64,000 nucleotides of DNA, taken from contig OZ255620.1 of NCBI GenBank assembly GCA_965276665.1, positions 4,836,001-4,900,000 of the forward strand. The letters run 5' to 3'. A program made the position numbers and the translations under genes. This DNA comes from CAWGJC01 sp965276665. GTDB lineage: Bacteria; Pseudomonadota; Alphaproteobacteria; Acetobacterales; Acetobacteraceae. Positions 8,832-17,410 of this stretch are shown here, one piece after another. The notes under the pieces are model-generated. The model saw only the letters and a list, made by a program, of their open reading frames with translations, did no database searches and was not told the DNA's origin. Within the stretch, counting starts at the first letter, position 1; each line of letters opens with the position of its first letter.

Positions 8832-9361
8832 TCGACGAACACCTTCGCGCCGAGCAGTCGTTGCGACAGGAGCACGGCGACCGGCACCATGCTGTCGAAC
8901 GCGAGACTGGCAGAAGCAGCGACCATTTCTGCCACTTCGGTCGCGTAATCAGCCCGTCGTACATGCACGCCTGAATGGGCAAGGATGTCGGGCGTGGCGC
9001 TGCCCATCGGCACCTGCCAGGGATTGAATTCGCCCCATTCGCCCCGCATGGTCACCAGCGTCAGAAACGGCATCCGACAGTTCACCGGTAGACTGAGCAT
9101 GTTGATGCAATTGCCCACGCCGGATGACTGCATCAGCAATACGGCGCGCTGGCCGCCAAGCCACGCACCGGCCGCAAGGGCGACGCCCTCCTCCTCCGTC
9201 GTCAGAACGACGGTCCGCATGCTCGGCTCGGCATGAGCGCGCTCTATGAGCCGGGCGTGTCCGGCATCGGGCACGTAGCAGACCTGGCGGATTGAGGCCG
9301 CAAGGAGTGCCGCGAAAACCTGGTCCTGCCAGCTCGGATCGGCCATCCCTCCCCCGTCCAC
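8828..9361 (-). CDS. ThDP-dependent decarboxylase, N-terminal (alpha) subunit
   Basis: The protein has 177 residues and forms the pyrimidine-binding half of a split ThDP enzyme. The catalytic glutamate lies in TTEEEGVALAAGAWLGG (about 54-70), and the QSSGVGN and MRGEWGEFNPWQVP segments match the ComD-type alpha subunit (sulfopyruvate decarboxylase). The start is uncertain: GTG at 9361 is used here, but ATG at 9346 (MADPSWQDQ) is possible, with a GGAGG run only one base from it. It is divergent from the acyl-CoA dehydrogenase across about 98 bases, so one control region could serve both directions. Confidence 0.78.
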   Translation of the reverse strand: MDGGGMADPSWQDQVFAALLAASIRQVCYVPDAGHARLIERAHAEPSMRTVVLTTEEEGVALAAGAWLGGQRAVLLMQSSGVGNCINMLSLPVNCRMPFLTLVTMRGEWGEFNPWQVPMGSATPDILAHSGVHVRRADYATEVAEMVAASASLAFDSMVPVAVLLSQRLLGAKVFVE

Positions 9362-9459
9362 TCAGGTCGATTTCATGCTGCGCCCGCGTCTCTCCAAAGG
9401 GAACCCCGCTTGCGCCGCCGCCGGCCGGCTTTTAAGCCGTCCTAGGCGGAGGATTTTCG

Positions 9460-10629
9460 ATGAGTTCGACCGAGCCCATGAACGACGCGCATGAGCCCAT
9501 CCGCGAGGAGGTGCGCAAGCTCTGCGCCCGCTTTCCTGACGAATATTGGCGCGAGTTGGATCGCCAGCGCTCCTACCCGACCGAGTTCGTCCGCGCCTTG
9601 ACGGACGCCGGCTATCTCTCGGTGCTGATACCGGAAGAATACGGCGGCTCCGGACTTGGCCTATCTGCCGCGGCAGAGATCCTGGAGACGATCCATGCTT
9701 CCGGCGGGAACGGTGCCGCCTGCCATGCCCAGATTTATATGATGGGCACGATCCTCCGGCATGGCTCAGCGGCCCAGAAGGAGGCCTATTTGCCGCAGAT
9801 CGCAGCCGGCAAACTCCGCCTGCAAGCCTTCGGCGTGACGGAGCCGACCAGCGGGACCGACACCACAAGTCTCCGGACCTTTGCGCGTCGGAATGGGGAC
9901 CGATACGTCGTCAATGGCCAGAAGGTCTGGACCAGTCGGGCCGAGCACTCCGACTTGATGCTGCTGCTCGCCCGAACCACCGCGCGGGATCAGGTCGCGC
10001 GACGCACCGAGGGGCTCTCCACCTTCATCGTGGATATGCGCGAGGCGCTGGGAAACGGGCTCACCATCCGGCCGATCCGGACGATGATGAACCATAATTC
10101 CTGCGAGCTTTTCTTCGACAACATGCTTGTACCTGCAGAAAACCTGGTGGGGGAGGAGGGCCGCGGGTTTCGCTATATTCTGGACGGCATGAATGCGGAA
10201 CGATTACTAATCGCCGCCGAGTGCATCGGCGATGCGCGATGGTTCACTGAACGATCGGTTTCCTACGCGAAGGAGCGACAGGTGTTCGACCGGCCGATTG
10301 GTCAGAATCAGGGTGTCCAGTTCCCGATTGCTCGTGCCTTCGCCCAGACCCGAGCGGCGGCCCTTGTGCTCCGCGAGGGGTGCGCGAAATTCGAGGCCGG
10401 GACGCCCTGTGGCGAAGACGCGAATATGGCGAAACTTCTCGCCGCAGACGCCGCGTGGGCGGCGGCGGAGGCCTGCCTTCAAACGCATGGCGGCTTCGGC
10501 TTTGCCGAGGAATACGATATCGAGCGGAAATTCCGGGAGACGCGGCTTTATCAGGTGGCGCCGATTAGCACGAACCTCATCCTTTCCTATCTTGCCGAGC
10601 ACGTTCTCGGTTTGCCACGCAGCTATTGA
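9460..10629 (+). CDS. Acyl-CoA dehydrogenase family protein
   Basis: A 389-residue FAD enzyme that would oxidise an acyl-CoA thioester at the alpha-beta bond. Seen: FGVTEPTSGTDTTSLRTFA (FAD-binding beta domain), VNGQKVWTS, VPAENLVGEEGRGF, RQVFDRPIGQNQGVQF and QTHGGFGFAEEYDIERKFRE. At the position of the usual C-terminal catalytic glutamate (YEGT) the sequence reads YQVAPIST. Instead NAERLLIAAE, about residues 245-255, places a glutamate where isovaleryl-CoA dehydrogenase has its base. That is my inference and points to a branched or unusual substrate. GGAGG lies eight bases before the ATG. It overlaps the CoA-transferase start by one base. Confidence 0.88.
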   Translation: MSSTEPMNDAHEPIREEVRKLCARFPDEYWRELDRQRSYPTEFVRALTDAGYLSVLIPEEYGGSGLGLSAAAEILETIHASGGNGAACHAQIYMMGTILRHGSAAQKEAYLPQIAAGKLRLQAFGVTEPTSGTDTTSLRTFARRNGDRYVVNGQKVWTSRAEHSDLMLLLARTTARDQVARRTEGLSTFIVDMREALGNGLTIRPIRTMMNHNSCELFFDNMLVPAENLVGEEGRGFRYILDGMNAERLLIAAECIGDARWFTERSVSYAKERQVFDRPIGQNQGVQFPIARAFAQTRAAALVLREGCAKFEAGTPCGEDANMAKLLAADAAWAAAEACLQTHGGFGFAEEYDIERKFRETRLYQVAPISTNLILSYLAEHVLGLPRSY

Positions 10630-11753
10630 TGGGACAGCCCCTTGACGGGCTGCTCGTCCTGTCGATGGAACAGGCGGTCGCCGCGCCCTATTGCAGTTCG
10701 CGTCTCGCCGACGCGGGAGCGCGAGTCATCAAGGTCGAGCGTCGGGAAGGCGATTTCGCCCGCGGCTACGATAGCGCCGTCAACGGGCTGTCGAGTCATT
10801 TCGTCTGGCTCAATCGGGGCAAGCAGAGTCTGGTTGCGGACATCAAGAATCCCGCCGACGCCAAGCTTCTGCATCGGATCCTCGCGCGGGCGGACGTGTT
10901 TATCCAAAACCTCGCGCCTGGAGCGGCGGCGCGTGCGGGTTTCGGTTCCGTGGCCTTGCGCGCCGACCATCCGCGGCTCGTTACGGTCGACATATCGGGA
11001 TATGGCGAGACCGGACCCTACGCCGAGATGAAAGCATACGACATGCTGGTTCAAGCTGAGAGCGGGCTCGCGTCTATAACCGGTCATCCGATTGCACCAG
11101 GCCGTGTCGGCGTGTCCGCCTGCGATATTGCGTGCGGCATGGCCGCGCATGCTGCCGTGCTTGAAGCGCTCATCCATCGTGGCATCACAGGACGCGGCAA
11201 AGGGCTGCAAACAAGCCTTTTCGAGGGAATGGCGGATTGGATGAATGCGCCATTACTGGTCTATGAAGGAACCCGCCGCGCCCCGCCGCGTCTGGCCCTG
11301 GCGCACCCCTCGATCTGCCCTTACGGCGCGTTTACGACCCGGAATGACGTGATGATCCTGATTGCTATCCAGAACGAGCGGGAATGGCGGAACTTCTGTG
11401 TCAACTTTCTAGGCATGCCCGATTTGCCAGACCAGGTGGGTTACGAAACCAATGTGGTGCGTTGCGGAAACCGTGCTGTCGTAGATGGGATGATTGCCGC
11501 GGCTTTCGCCGGTTTGACACATGACGCGGCTGTGGACCGCCTCAGGGCCGGGCGAACTGCCTATGGTCTGGTGAACACCATAGAGGGATTTTCGCAGCAC
11601 CCCGCGTTGCGGCGTATCGTGGTCGAGACGCAGGTTGGAAGCGTCAGCCTCGCCGCCCCTCCGGTTAATCGGAGCGATTGGATGACAGAGCTGGGCCCGG
11701 TTCCCGCACTCGGCGCTCACTCGAAAGCGATTCGCGCCGAGTTCGGTAGCTAA
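10629..11753 (+). CDS. CaiB/BaiF family (class III) CoA-transferase
   Basis: A 374-residue class III CoA-transferase, likely moving CoA between organic acids. The N-terminal domain has LSMEQAVAAPYCSSRLADAGA and VIKVERREGDFAR, then LNRGKQSLVADIK. The catalytic aspartate is Asp138 in MKAYDMLVQAESGLAS, preceded by SGYGETGPYAE. The family usually reads AFDVMLQA...G..S.TG, so this is standard. The gene starts at the ATG overlapping the TGA of the acyl-CoA dehydrogenase by one base, so the two are coupled. Acyl-CoA dehydrogenase and CoA-transferase together suggest activation and then desaturation of a carboxylic acid. Confidence 0.88.
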   Translation: MGQPLDGLLVLSMEQAVAAPYCSSRLADAGARVIKVERREGDFARGYDSAVNGLSSHFVWLNRGKQSLVADIKNPADAKLLHRILARADVFIQNLAPGAAARAGFGSVALRADHPRLVTVDISGYGETGPYAEMKAYDMLVQAESGLASITGHPIAPGRVGVSACDIACGMAAHAAVLEALIHRGITGRGKGLQTSLFEGMADWMNAPLLVYEGTRRAPPRLALAHPSICPYGAFTTRNDVMILIAIQNEREWRNFCVNFLGMPDLPDQVGYETNVVRCGNRAVVDGMIAAAFAGLTHDAAVDRLRAGRTAYGLVNTIEGFSQHPALRRIVVETQVGSVSLAAPPVNRSDWMTELGPVPALGAHSKAIRAEFGS

Positions 11754-11763
11754 ACGCCGTCCG

Positions 11764-12519
11764 ATGATCCTCGCCGGCCATGAAATGGGCAAGGGGAAAC
11801 CGGTCATTCTGTTGCACGGTCTGTTCGGTTCATCCCGTAATTTCGGGGTGGTGCAGCGGCGCCTAGCAGCCCGGTTCCGCGTGATCGCGCTCGATCTCCG
11901 CAACCATGGCGAGAGTCCGCACATAATGGGCATGGATTATCCCGCGATGGCGGCGGATGTGCTGGAGACGCTCCAGACGCGCGACATCGGCTCAGCGCGG
12001 TTGATCGGGCATTCCATGGGCGGCAAAATTGCGATGGCCACTGCTCTTGCGGCTCCGGACGCAGTCGAGATGCTGGTGGTCGTCGATATATCGCCCGTAC
12101 GGTACAGATCGAGTTTCCACGCCTATGTGGAGGCCATGCGATCGGTGCCGCTGGCGCCTGGACTCACTCGCGCAGCCGCAGCGGAGTATCTGGCGACCGC
12201 TGTGCCGGAGCGGGCTACTCGCAACTTCCTCCTCCAGAATTTGGGCCTCGGTCAGGCTCCAGCGTGGCGTATCGGACTTAAGGAGATAGCCGACGCGTTG
12301 CCTTCCATCGAAGGATGGGCCGTCCCAGAGAGACGTTATGGCGGCCCCACGGTTTTCGTGGCGGGAGAGCGTTCTTCCTATATTCGTCTCGAGCATCGGC
12401 CCGTGATCCGGGCACATTTCCCGGCCGCCCGCTTTGCAACTGTCAAGTCGACGGGGCATTGGGTTCATGCGGAGAACCCCGAGGGGTTCCTTGCCGTGCT
12501 TAGCGCAATCCTGGCGTGA
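11764..12519 (+). CDS. Alpha/beta hydrolase (YbfF/ABHD11-type esterase)
   Basis: This gene encodes 251 residues. The oxyanion region ILLHGLFGSSRNF, ALDLRNHGESPH, the nucleophile elbow IGHSMGGKIA (Ser84), and the terminal STGHWVHAENP (catalytic His near 233) mark a thioesterase/esterase of the YbfF class. It begins 10 bases after the CoA-transferase gene and continues that operon; cleaving a CoA ester or lactone intermediate would fit. The exact substrate cannot be inferred. Confidence 0.85.
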   Translation: MILAGHEMGKGKPVILLHGLFGSSRNFGVVQRRLAARFRVIALDLRNHGESPHIMGMDYPAMAADVLETLQTRDIGSARLIGHSMGGKIAMATALAAPDAVEMLVVVDISPVRYRSSFHAYVEAMRSVPLAPGLTRAAAAEYLATAVPERATRNFLLQNLGLGQAPAWRIGLKEIADALPSIEGWAVPERRYGGPTVFVAGERSSYIRLEHRPVIRAHFPAARFATVKSTGHWVHAENPEGFLAVLSAILA

Positions 12520-12633
12520 ATGACCGTGAATAGATGCGTAGCCCACCAGATTCGCTTGCGCGAGCCCTGACATTGTTATCTAGATCGCACAAATAACCGG
12601 CGGGGAGCCGAACTCGCCCCGCGGAGGCGTTCC

Positions 12634-12849
12634 ATGATTCGTCGCAGCCATCAATGGCTGGATGTGGATGAACGGCGACAGCAGGAGGCGGACCGACAGA
12701 CGGCCAGCCTCGCAGGCTTGGCGCTGGCGCTGGCGCTGGTTGTCGTTGGCGTGTTTCTCGTTCGCGAGTTGCATTCCAAGGGCATGGTCGAGGATTGTCT
12801 CCTCGCGGGCCGAATAAACTGTGACGCGGTCGTCGCCGCCCAACCTTGA
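12634..12849 (+). CDS. Small single-span membrane protein, unrecognised
   Basis: The protein has 71 residues with GGAGG six bases before the ATG, which argues that it is real. A basic, charged N-terminus (DERRQQEADRQ) is followed by one clear membrane helix (AGLALALALVVVGVFLV) and a short periplasmic tail with two cysteines (VEDCLLAGRINCDAVV). I do not recognise the family. A GC-rich hairpin (GCGGGG and CCCCGC) sits just ahead of the ribosome site. It interrupts an otherwise catabolic run but may have its own promoter. Confidence 0.6.
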   Translation: MIRRSHQWLDVDERRQQEADRQTASLAGLALALALVVVGVFLVRELHSKGMVEDCLLAGRINCDAVVAAQP

Positions 12850-12909
12850 CTGGACTGCTCTGGTTGACGTGATCCGATTGGCCAGCCAGCTTTGCGCACG
12901 GAGTGAAGT

Positions 12910-13938
12910 GTGGCGGGGGCGATGGGCGGGATTCTGGTTTGGGGCGCAGGTGCGATTGGCGGCACGGTCGGCGCTTATCTCAAGCGGGCCGGTCACGACG
13001 TGACTATGGTCGACATTGTCCCCGAGCATGCTGCAGCCATATCCGACCCTTCTCGAGGGCTATCCATTACTGGTCCGGTCGAGGCGTTCCGCGTTGTTCT
13101 ACCCGCGTTGCTGCCTGAGCAGGTTACCGGGACGTGGAGTCGGGTCATTCTCGCTGTCAAGGCGCATCACACAGAGACGGCAACCCGCGCGTTGACGCCG
13201 CACCTCGCCCAGGACGGCTACGTGCTTTCGGCGCAGAATGGCCTCAACGAGCTGCTCATTCAGGCAATCATAGGCTCTGATCGCGTTATCGGTGCTTTCG
13301 TGAACTTTAGTGCCGATTGGATCGCCCCGGGCGAGATCATGTTCGGCAGTCGTGGCGCTGTTGTCTTGGGCGAGCTGAACGGGCGAACGACACAGAGGCT
13401 GACGGCGCTCCACGAGGTGATGCGCAACTTCGAGCCAAATGCCATCGTAACGCCAGACATCTGGGGCTATCTTTGGGGCAAGCTCGGTTATGGCGCCATG
13501 CTGTTCGCGCAGGCGCTTGGCGATCTCGGCATCGCGGACTGCTTGGCGCGCCCGGAACTGCTTCCAGTCTGGCGATCCCTCGGACGAGAGGCGATCGAGG
13601 TGGCGCTGGCCGAGGGTGTGGCGCCGCGCGGTTTCAACGGCTTCGACCCCGAAGCATTTCGGCCCGGCGCGAGCGAGCTGGCGGCAAAACACAGCATCGA
13701 CGCGATGGTGGCATTCAACCGGCCGAGCGCCAAAACCCATTCTGGCGTTTGGAGGGATCTAGCAGTGCGGCATCGCCGCACGGAAGTTGATGTCCAGATC
13801 GCGCCGGTGGCCGAGATCGGCGCACGCCACGGTCTCCCTTGTCCAACCACGCGAAGATTGGTGGCAATGGTTCACGAGGTCGAAGATGGTAAGCGTGGCC
13901 TCTCCGACAATAACCTTCTGGAGTTGCTGAAGGTATGA
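12910..13938 (+). CDS. 2-dehydropantoate 2-reductase family protein (ApbA/PanE-like)
   Basis: The enzyme has 342 residues. It opens with the NADP-binding ILVWGAGAIGGTVGAYL (GxGxxG) and has ILAVKAHHTETA and LSAQNGLNE, the family marks for the central strand and the AQNG motif. C-terminal helices follow (KTHSGVWRDLAVRHRRTEVDVQIA). True PanE has a catalytic Lys and a terminal KxS-type motif; this longer protein probably reduces another 2-oxo acid or oxidises a hydroxy acid. The GTG at 12910 with GGAG six bases upstream is preferred over the ATG at 12922. It overlaps the SDR gene by four bases. Confidence 0.82.
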   Translation: MAGAMGGILVWGAGAIGGTVGAYLKRAGHDVTMVDIVPEHAAAISDPSRGLSITGPVEAFRVVLPALLPEQVTGTWSRVILAVKAHHTETATRALTPHLAQDGYVLSAQNGLNELLIQAIIGSDRVIGAFVNFSADWIAPGEIMFGSRGAVVLGELNGRTTQRLTALHEVMRNFEPNAIVTPDIWGYLWGKLGYGAMLFAQALGDLGIADCLARPELLPVWRSLGREAIEVALAEGVAPRGFNGFDPEAFRPGASELAAKHSIDAMVAFNRPSAKTHSGVWRDLAVRHRRTEVDVQIAPVAEIGARHGLPCPTTRRLVAMVHEVEDGKRGLSDNNLLELLKV

Positions 13939-14687
13939 ATATTCGCTTTGACGATCGGATTGTTGCGGTGAGCGGCGCGAGCCACGGCATCGGACGCGCC
14001 ATCGCGACCAGTTTCGCCAATTTGGGTGCGCGGGTTTTCGGCTGCGACATAAGAGGAGACGCTTTGCGTGAGGCGGCCGCGGCGGGCGTCGTCACCAAGA
14101 TAGTCAATCTTCGAGACCGCAACGCGGCCAAAATTTGGGTTGACGAGATCGAGCAGAATGCCGGGAGCTCGGTAGACATTTTGGTCAACAGCGCCGGTGG
14201 CGTTGCAGGCCAGGTCCATCAACCGATTGAGACGCTTTCCGACGAACAGTGGGACGTTGTGTTCGAGATCAACATCCACGCGACATTTGTCCTTAGCCGA
14301 GCCGTTGCAGCGGGAATGAAGAAGAAGGGTTTTGGCCGCATTGTGAACATCAGCTCCGGGGCCGGATTGCAGCCATCTCTTACCGGTATTCAGCCCTATT
14401 GCGCTGCTAAACATGCAGTTATTGGTTTGACGCGCCAGCTCGCTCACGAACTTGGGCAGTTCGGTATCACGGTAAACAGCGTCGCGCCTGGCTTTATCCG
14501 CAGCAATCCCTCGTCCGAAAAGCAATGGGAGAGCTACGGCGACACGGGACAGAAGGCGCTTGTTGACCGGATTGCTCTCAAGCATCTCGGGACGGCGCAG
14601 GATATCGCCAATGGCGTGATCTTCTTCGCGAGCGATCTCGCCAGCTTCGTCAGTGGGCAGGTGTTGCAGGTGGACGGTGGCCGTTGA
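13935..14687 (+). CDS. Short-chain dehydrogenase/reductase
   Basis: A 250-residue classical SDR, close to FabG in layout. The nucleotide motif is SGASHGIGRA (13-22), NSAGG (85-89) is the NNAG strand, Ser140/Ser141 follow INIS-type strand VNIS, and the catalytic pair is Tyr155 and Lys159 (PYCAAKHA). The SDR C-terminus SGQVLQVDGG is intact. It is coupled to the ketopantoate-reductase-like gene by a four-base overlap, so both probably act on the same carbonyl/alcohol intermediate. Confidence 0.9.
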   Translation: MNIRFDDRIVAVSGASHGIGRAIATSFANLGARVFGCDIRGDALREAAAAGVVTKIVNLRDRNAAKIWVDEIEQNAGSSVDILVNSAGGVAGQVHQPIETLSDEQWDVVFEINIHATFVLSRAVAAGMKKKGFGRIVNISSGAGLQPSLTGIQPYCAAKHAVIGLTRQLAHELGQFGITVNSVAPGFIRSNPSSEKQWESYGDTGQKALVDRIALKHLGTAQDIANGVIFFASDLASFVSGQVLQVDGGR

Positions 14688-14691
14688 TCGG

Positions 14692-15360
14692 CTAAGACAT
14701 CAAACCGGCGGCGATATTGACGGTTAAGGCGACGATGACCGTGTTGAACAGAAAACCGACGAGGCCGTGCGCAGTCGCCAGACGGCGAAACTTACGTGAT
14801 TTGATATCGACGTCGGATACCTGGAACGTCATGCCAAGGACCAAGGCAAAGTAGAAGAAATCCCAATAATCCGGCTGCTCGTCACCCGGAAAATCAAGGC
14901 CAGCCGCGATGTCGGCTGTGCCGCGAGGCTCATAATATTCGTGTGCGTAACGCAAGGCGAACAGGGTATGAGTTAACAGCCAGGACACCAGTAGAGTCGT
15001 CGCGACGAGGGTGATGTGAAAGCTCCGCTCGGCCATTGACTGATTCTTGACGCCTGACAACTCGAATGTCAGCGCGGCAAAGCTCACAACAGCGCCGGCA
15101 AGTGTCATACCGAACACCACCCATTCACCGTCTTGCTGAGCCTCTGCGTTGCTCCGTATGTGTGAGAGCGGCTCTCTTGAGAACAGGACTGCGGAGACAA
15201 TGAGGAAAAATGCGCTTCCGATGTCCCATGCGAGAATGGCACGGCTGTGCGCCGATATTGTGTGAGGTAGAAAGAAGTAAGCGATGATTCCTGTAACGAT
15301 CCCGCAAAAGGTGCGCCAGTGTCCGGCGACGACGCGACCGATCCAGCCGAGGGAATGCAT
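14692..15360 (-). CDS. DUF1345 membrane protein
   Basis: The protein has 222 residues with about five hydrophobic spans (AILAWDIGSAFFLIVSAVLF, ITLVATTLLVSWLL and others). The C-terminal block PDYWDFFYFALVLGMTFQVSDVD is the hallmark of DUF1345, a family of predicted inner-membrane proteins of unknown function. It is convergent with the SDR gene, four bases apart, and last on the strand of the nucleoside hydrolase unit. No clear ribosome site precedes the ATG at 15360. Confidence 0.82.
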   Translation of the reverse strand: MHSLGWIGRVVAGHWRTFCGIVTGIIAYFFLPHTISAHSRAILAWDIGSAFFLIVSAVLFSREPLSHIRSNAEAQQDGEWVVFGMTLAGAVVSFAALTFELSGVKNQSMAERSFHITLVATTLLVSWLLTHTLFALRYAHEYYEPRGTADIAAGLDFPGDEQPDYWDFFYFALVLGMTFQVSDVDIKSRKFRRLATAHGLVGFLFNTVIVALTVNIAAGLMS

Positions 15361-15376
15361 TCGTGCTGTCGCGCGA

Positions 15377-16337
15377 TCAGGCGAGTGTCGTTAGAAGACC
15401 GGCAAACAGTTTACCGCGTCTCTCGAGGCTGTCCATAAAAATGTGCTCTTCAAGCGTATGGGCTAATGCCCCTTGCACGCCGAGACCATCCAACTTGGGG
15501 ATGCCCGTGGCTCCGGTGAAATTACCGTCTGAGCCGCCCCCAGCACTCTGATGCGAGATGTCGAAGCCGAGATCTTTTGCCAGTTCGCGCGCTCGCTCGT
15601 AAAGCACCATTGTCTCATCGTCTGGCTCCCAAACCGGGCGCGTGACACCGCGGCTGACCTTAAAGGAGGCGTCGTTCGAAGTGGCGGAGAGCGCTAACAT
15701 GTTCGCGACGCTCTTGTTGAGATTGGTCTGCCGCTTCACCATGTTAAGCGCCTCTGCCTTGCATCTCGTGGTACACAGTTGACCCATGTCCGCCATGCAC
15801 AACGCCAACGCTGAAGGTGCAGTCATCCGTCGTCATGTCATCGATGGCGATTATCTGCCGGGCCATCTCGCGGATTGCCGACCTGCCTTCCTTCAGCCGG
15901 GCACCGGCATGGCTTGGCCGAACCAGTCGCTTCAAGGTTGAAGCGCGCAATCGCATACCGGCCGGTGACGACGCCTCCACGGGGCGTCCAGGCTCGGGCA
16001 CCAGGATGTGTTTGCTGCGTGCGGCTTCAGCTTCGATCAAATCGCGTGTGCTCGGGCTACCGACCTCCTCGTCGCTGGTGAAACCGTCGAAGTGCCCCAT
16101 CACCAGAATGCCGGCCTCGTGCGCACGCGGGTGAGCGAAGCGGGCACGCATACAATCTCCGACCCCATCCGGCCGGGAATACGCTCGGCGAAGGCGCCCA
16201 TGAGGATCATCTCACGCGAGGCGATATCCATTATTCGAGAATTGCGTCGACGTCCAGGTTGGGCTTTCCCATTCAACCCAGGGCTGCAGGCCAGCAAGCA
16301 TCGCGTCGACGTCAAACTCGAGACCATTCGGGTCCAT
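15377..16337 (-). pseudogene. M20 family metallopeptidase, frameshifted and internally deleted
   Basis: The minus strand carries an M20/glutamate carboxypeptidase-like gene in alternating frames. It starts MDPNGLEFDVDAML at 16337, and this frame closes near 16240. The second frame holds MDIASREMILMGAFAERIPG, the third MRARFAHPRAHEAGILVMGHFD, and the last the C-terminus (WEPDDETMVLYERARE to HTLEEHIFMDSLERRG). Directly after GHFD the sequence jumps to FTSDEEVGSPSTRDL. About 50 residues normally between these, including the bridging metal-binding Asp, are gone. Another frame slip garbles the stretch before RPSHAGARLKEGRSAI. Several independent lesions mean it is not functional. It lies 48 bases after the nucleoside hydrolase gene. 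Confidence 0.85.
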
Positions 16338-16385
16338 GCTGTCCTCATTCCGACCACGTCGGAAAGGATGGCGGGTCGGCCACCA

Positions 16386-17306
16386 TTACGGCAACTCTGC
16401 AAGTCTTTCGCCGAGCCGCTGGAAGAAGCCTTCGGCGTCAAGTTGCTCCGGCAGATGAACGTTGAGCGTCGTCTCGCCACGGCCCCAGCGGTCAATTACG
16501 GTCCGGCCACGGCACGAGCCAGCGAGTTCGATGCCGGCAGTGCAATCTCGGCCGACGAACAGAGAGGGATCGATCAACCATGCGACGGCACAGGGATCGT
16601 GTAACGAGAAACCGCGCTTTTCAAAGCGACGGCTCGGCGGCGTGCGGGAAAGGATTTCGCACGCGGCGTGCAGACATTGGCCTTCACCCTTTGTGCGGAG
16701 GGATGCGATCCTTTCCGGGGTGACGAACGCCTGCGCGGTAAGGTCGAGCGTCACGAGCGTGATCGGGCGGCCACTGGCGAGAAGGATAGCCAGCGCCTCT
16801 GGATCATTCCAGGCGTTGAATTCCGCGGAGGCGGTAATGTTTCCCTCCGACCAGGCGCCACTCATCAGGACAATACGGTCCACCTTCTCGGCAAGCTCCG
16901 GTTCGGTTGCCAAGGCAATCGCGATATTGGTGGCAGGTCCGATGCCGACTAGGGTCAGCGGCTGGTCGGCGATACGGAGATGCTCTCGAATGGCGTCGAC
17001 GGCTAAGCCTGGAGCCGGCGCGCCGCCGATCGGAAGCAACACGCCACCGAGCCCATCCTCACCGTGCACCGCCGTCTCGGGCATGAAGCGCCCCAGGAGT
17101 GGGCGGTCGGCTCCGCGGTAAACCGGAACCGCGGATCGACATAGAGCAGTGATTGCCAGCGCATTGGTCAGAGTTTGCTTGATACCGACATTACCGCCAG
17201 CCACGGTAATCGCGCGAACATCGAGTTCTGGTGAAGCGAGGGCGAGCCAAATCGCGATTGCGTCATCCGTGCCCGGATCGCAATCGAGAAGAAGGGGCAT
17301 CGCCAT
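16386..17306 (-). CDS. Inosine/uridine-preferring nucleoside hydrolase family protein
   Basis: A 306-residue protein that would cleave ribonucleosides into base and ribose. The Ca-binding N-terminal motif LLDCDPGTDDAIAIWLALASPE is intact (family DxDPGxDD). VAGGNVGIKQTLTNAL, VYRGADRPLL and the mid-protein SGAWSEGNITASAEFNAWNDPEAL (usual GG....GN.....EFN...DPEAA) are all present. The late HDPCAVAWLIDPSLF supplies the second metal/base-binding Asp. It follows the molybdenum hydroxylase large subunit by about 100 bases on the same strand, suggesting nucleoside or purine salvage. Confidence 0.9.
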   Translation of the reverse strand: MAMPLLLDCDPGTDDAIAIWLALASPELDVRAITVAGGNVGIKQTLTNALAITALCRSAVPVYRGADRPLLGRFMPETAVHGEDGLGGVLLPIGGAPAPGLAVDAIREHLRIADQPLTLVGIGPATNIAIALATEPELAEKVDRIVLMSGAWSEGNITASAEFNAWNDPEALAILLASGRPITLVTLDLTAQAFVTPERIASLRTKGEGQCLHAACEILSRTPPSRRFEKRGFSLHDPCAVAWLIDPSLFVGRDCTAGIELAGSCRGRTVIDRWGRGETTLNVHLPEQLDAEGFFQRLGERLAELP

Positions 17307-17410
17307 TCACGAATTCAGAGGGTTGCAGGGAAGGCGACCAGCTGGTGAGTTCTCATCTCATCTCCAGCTTACACCATGTCCTTAGTGGATTGAGCCGCCT
17401 CAGTCCGTCC

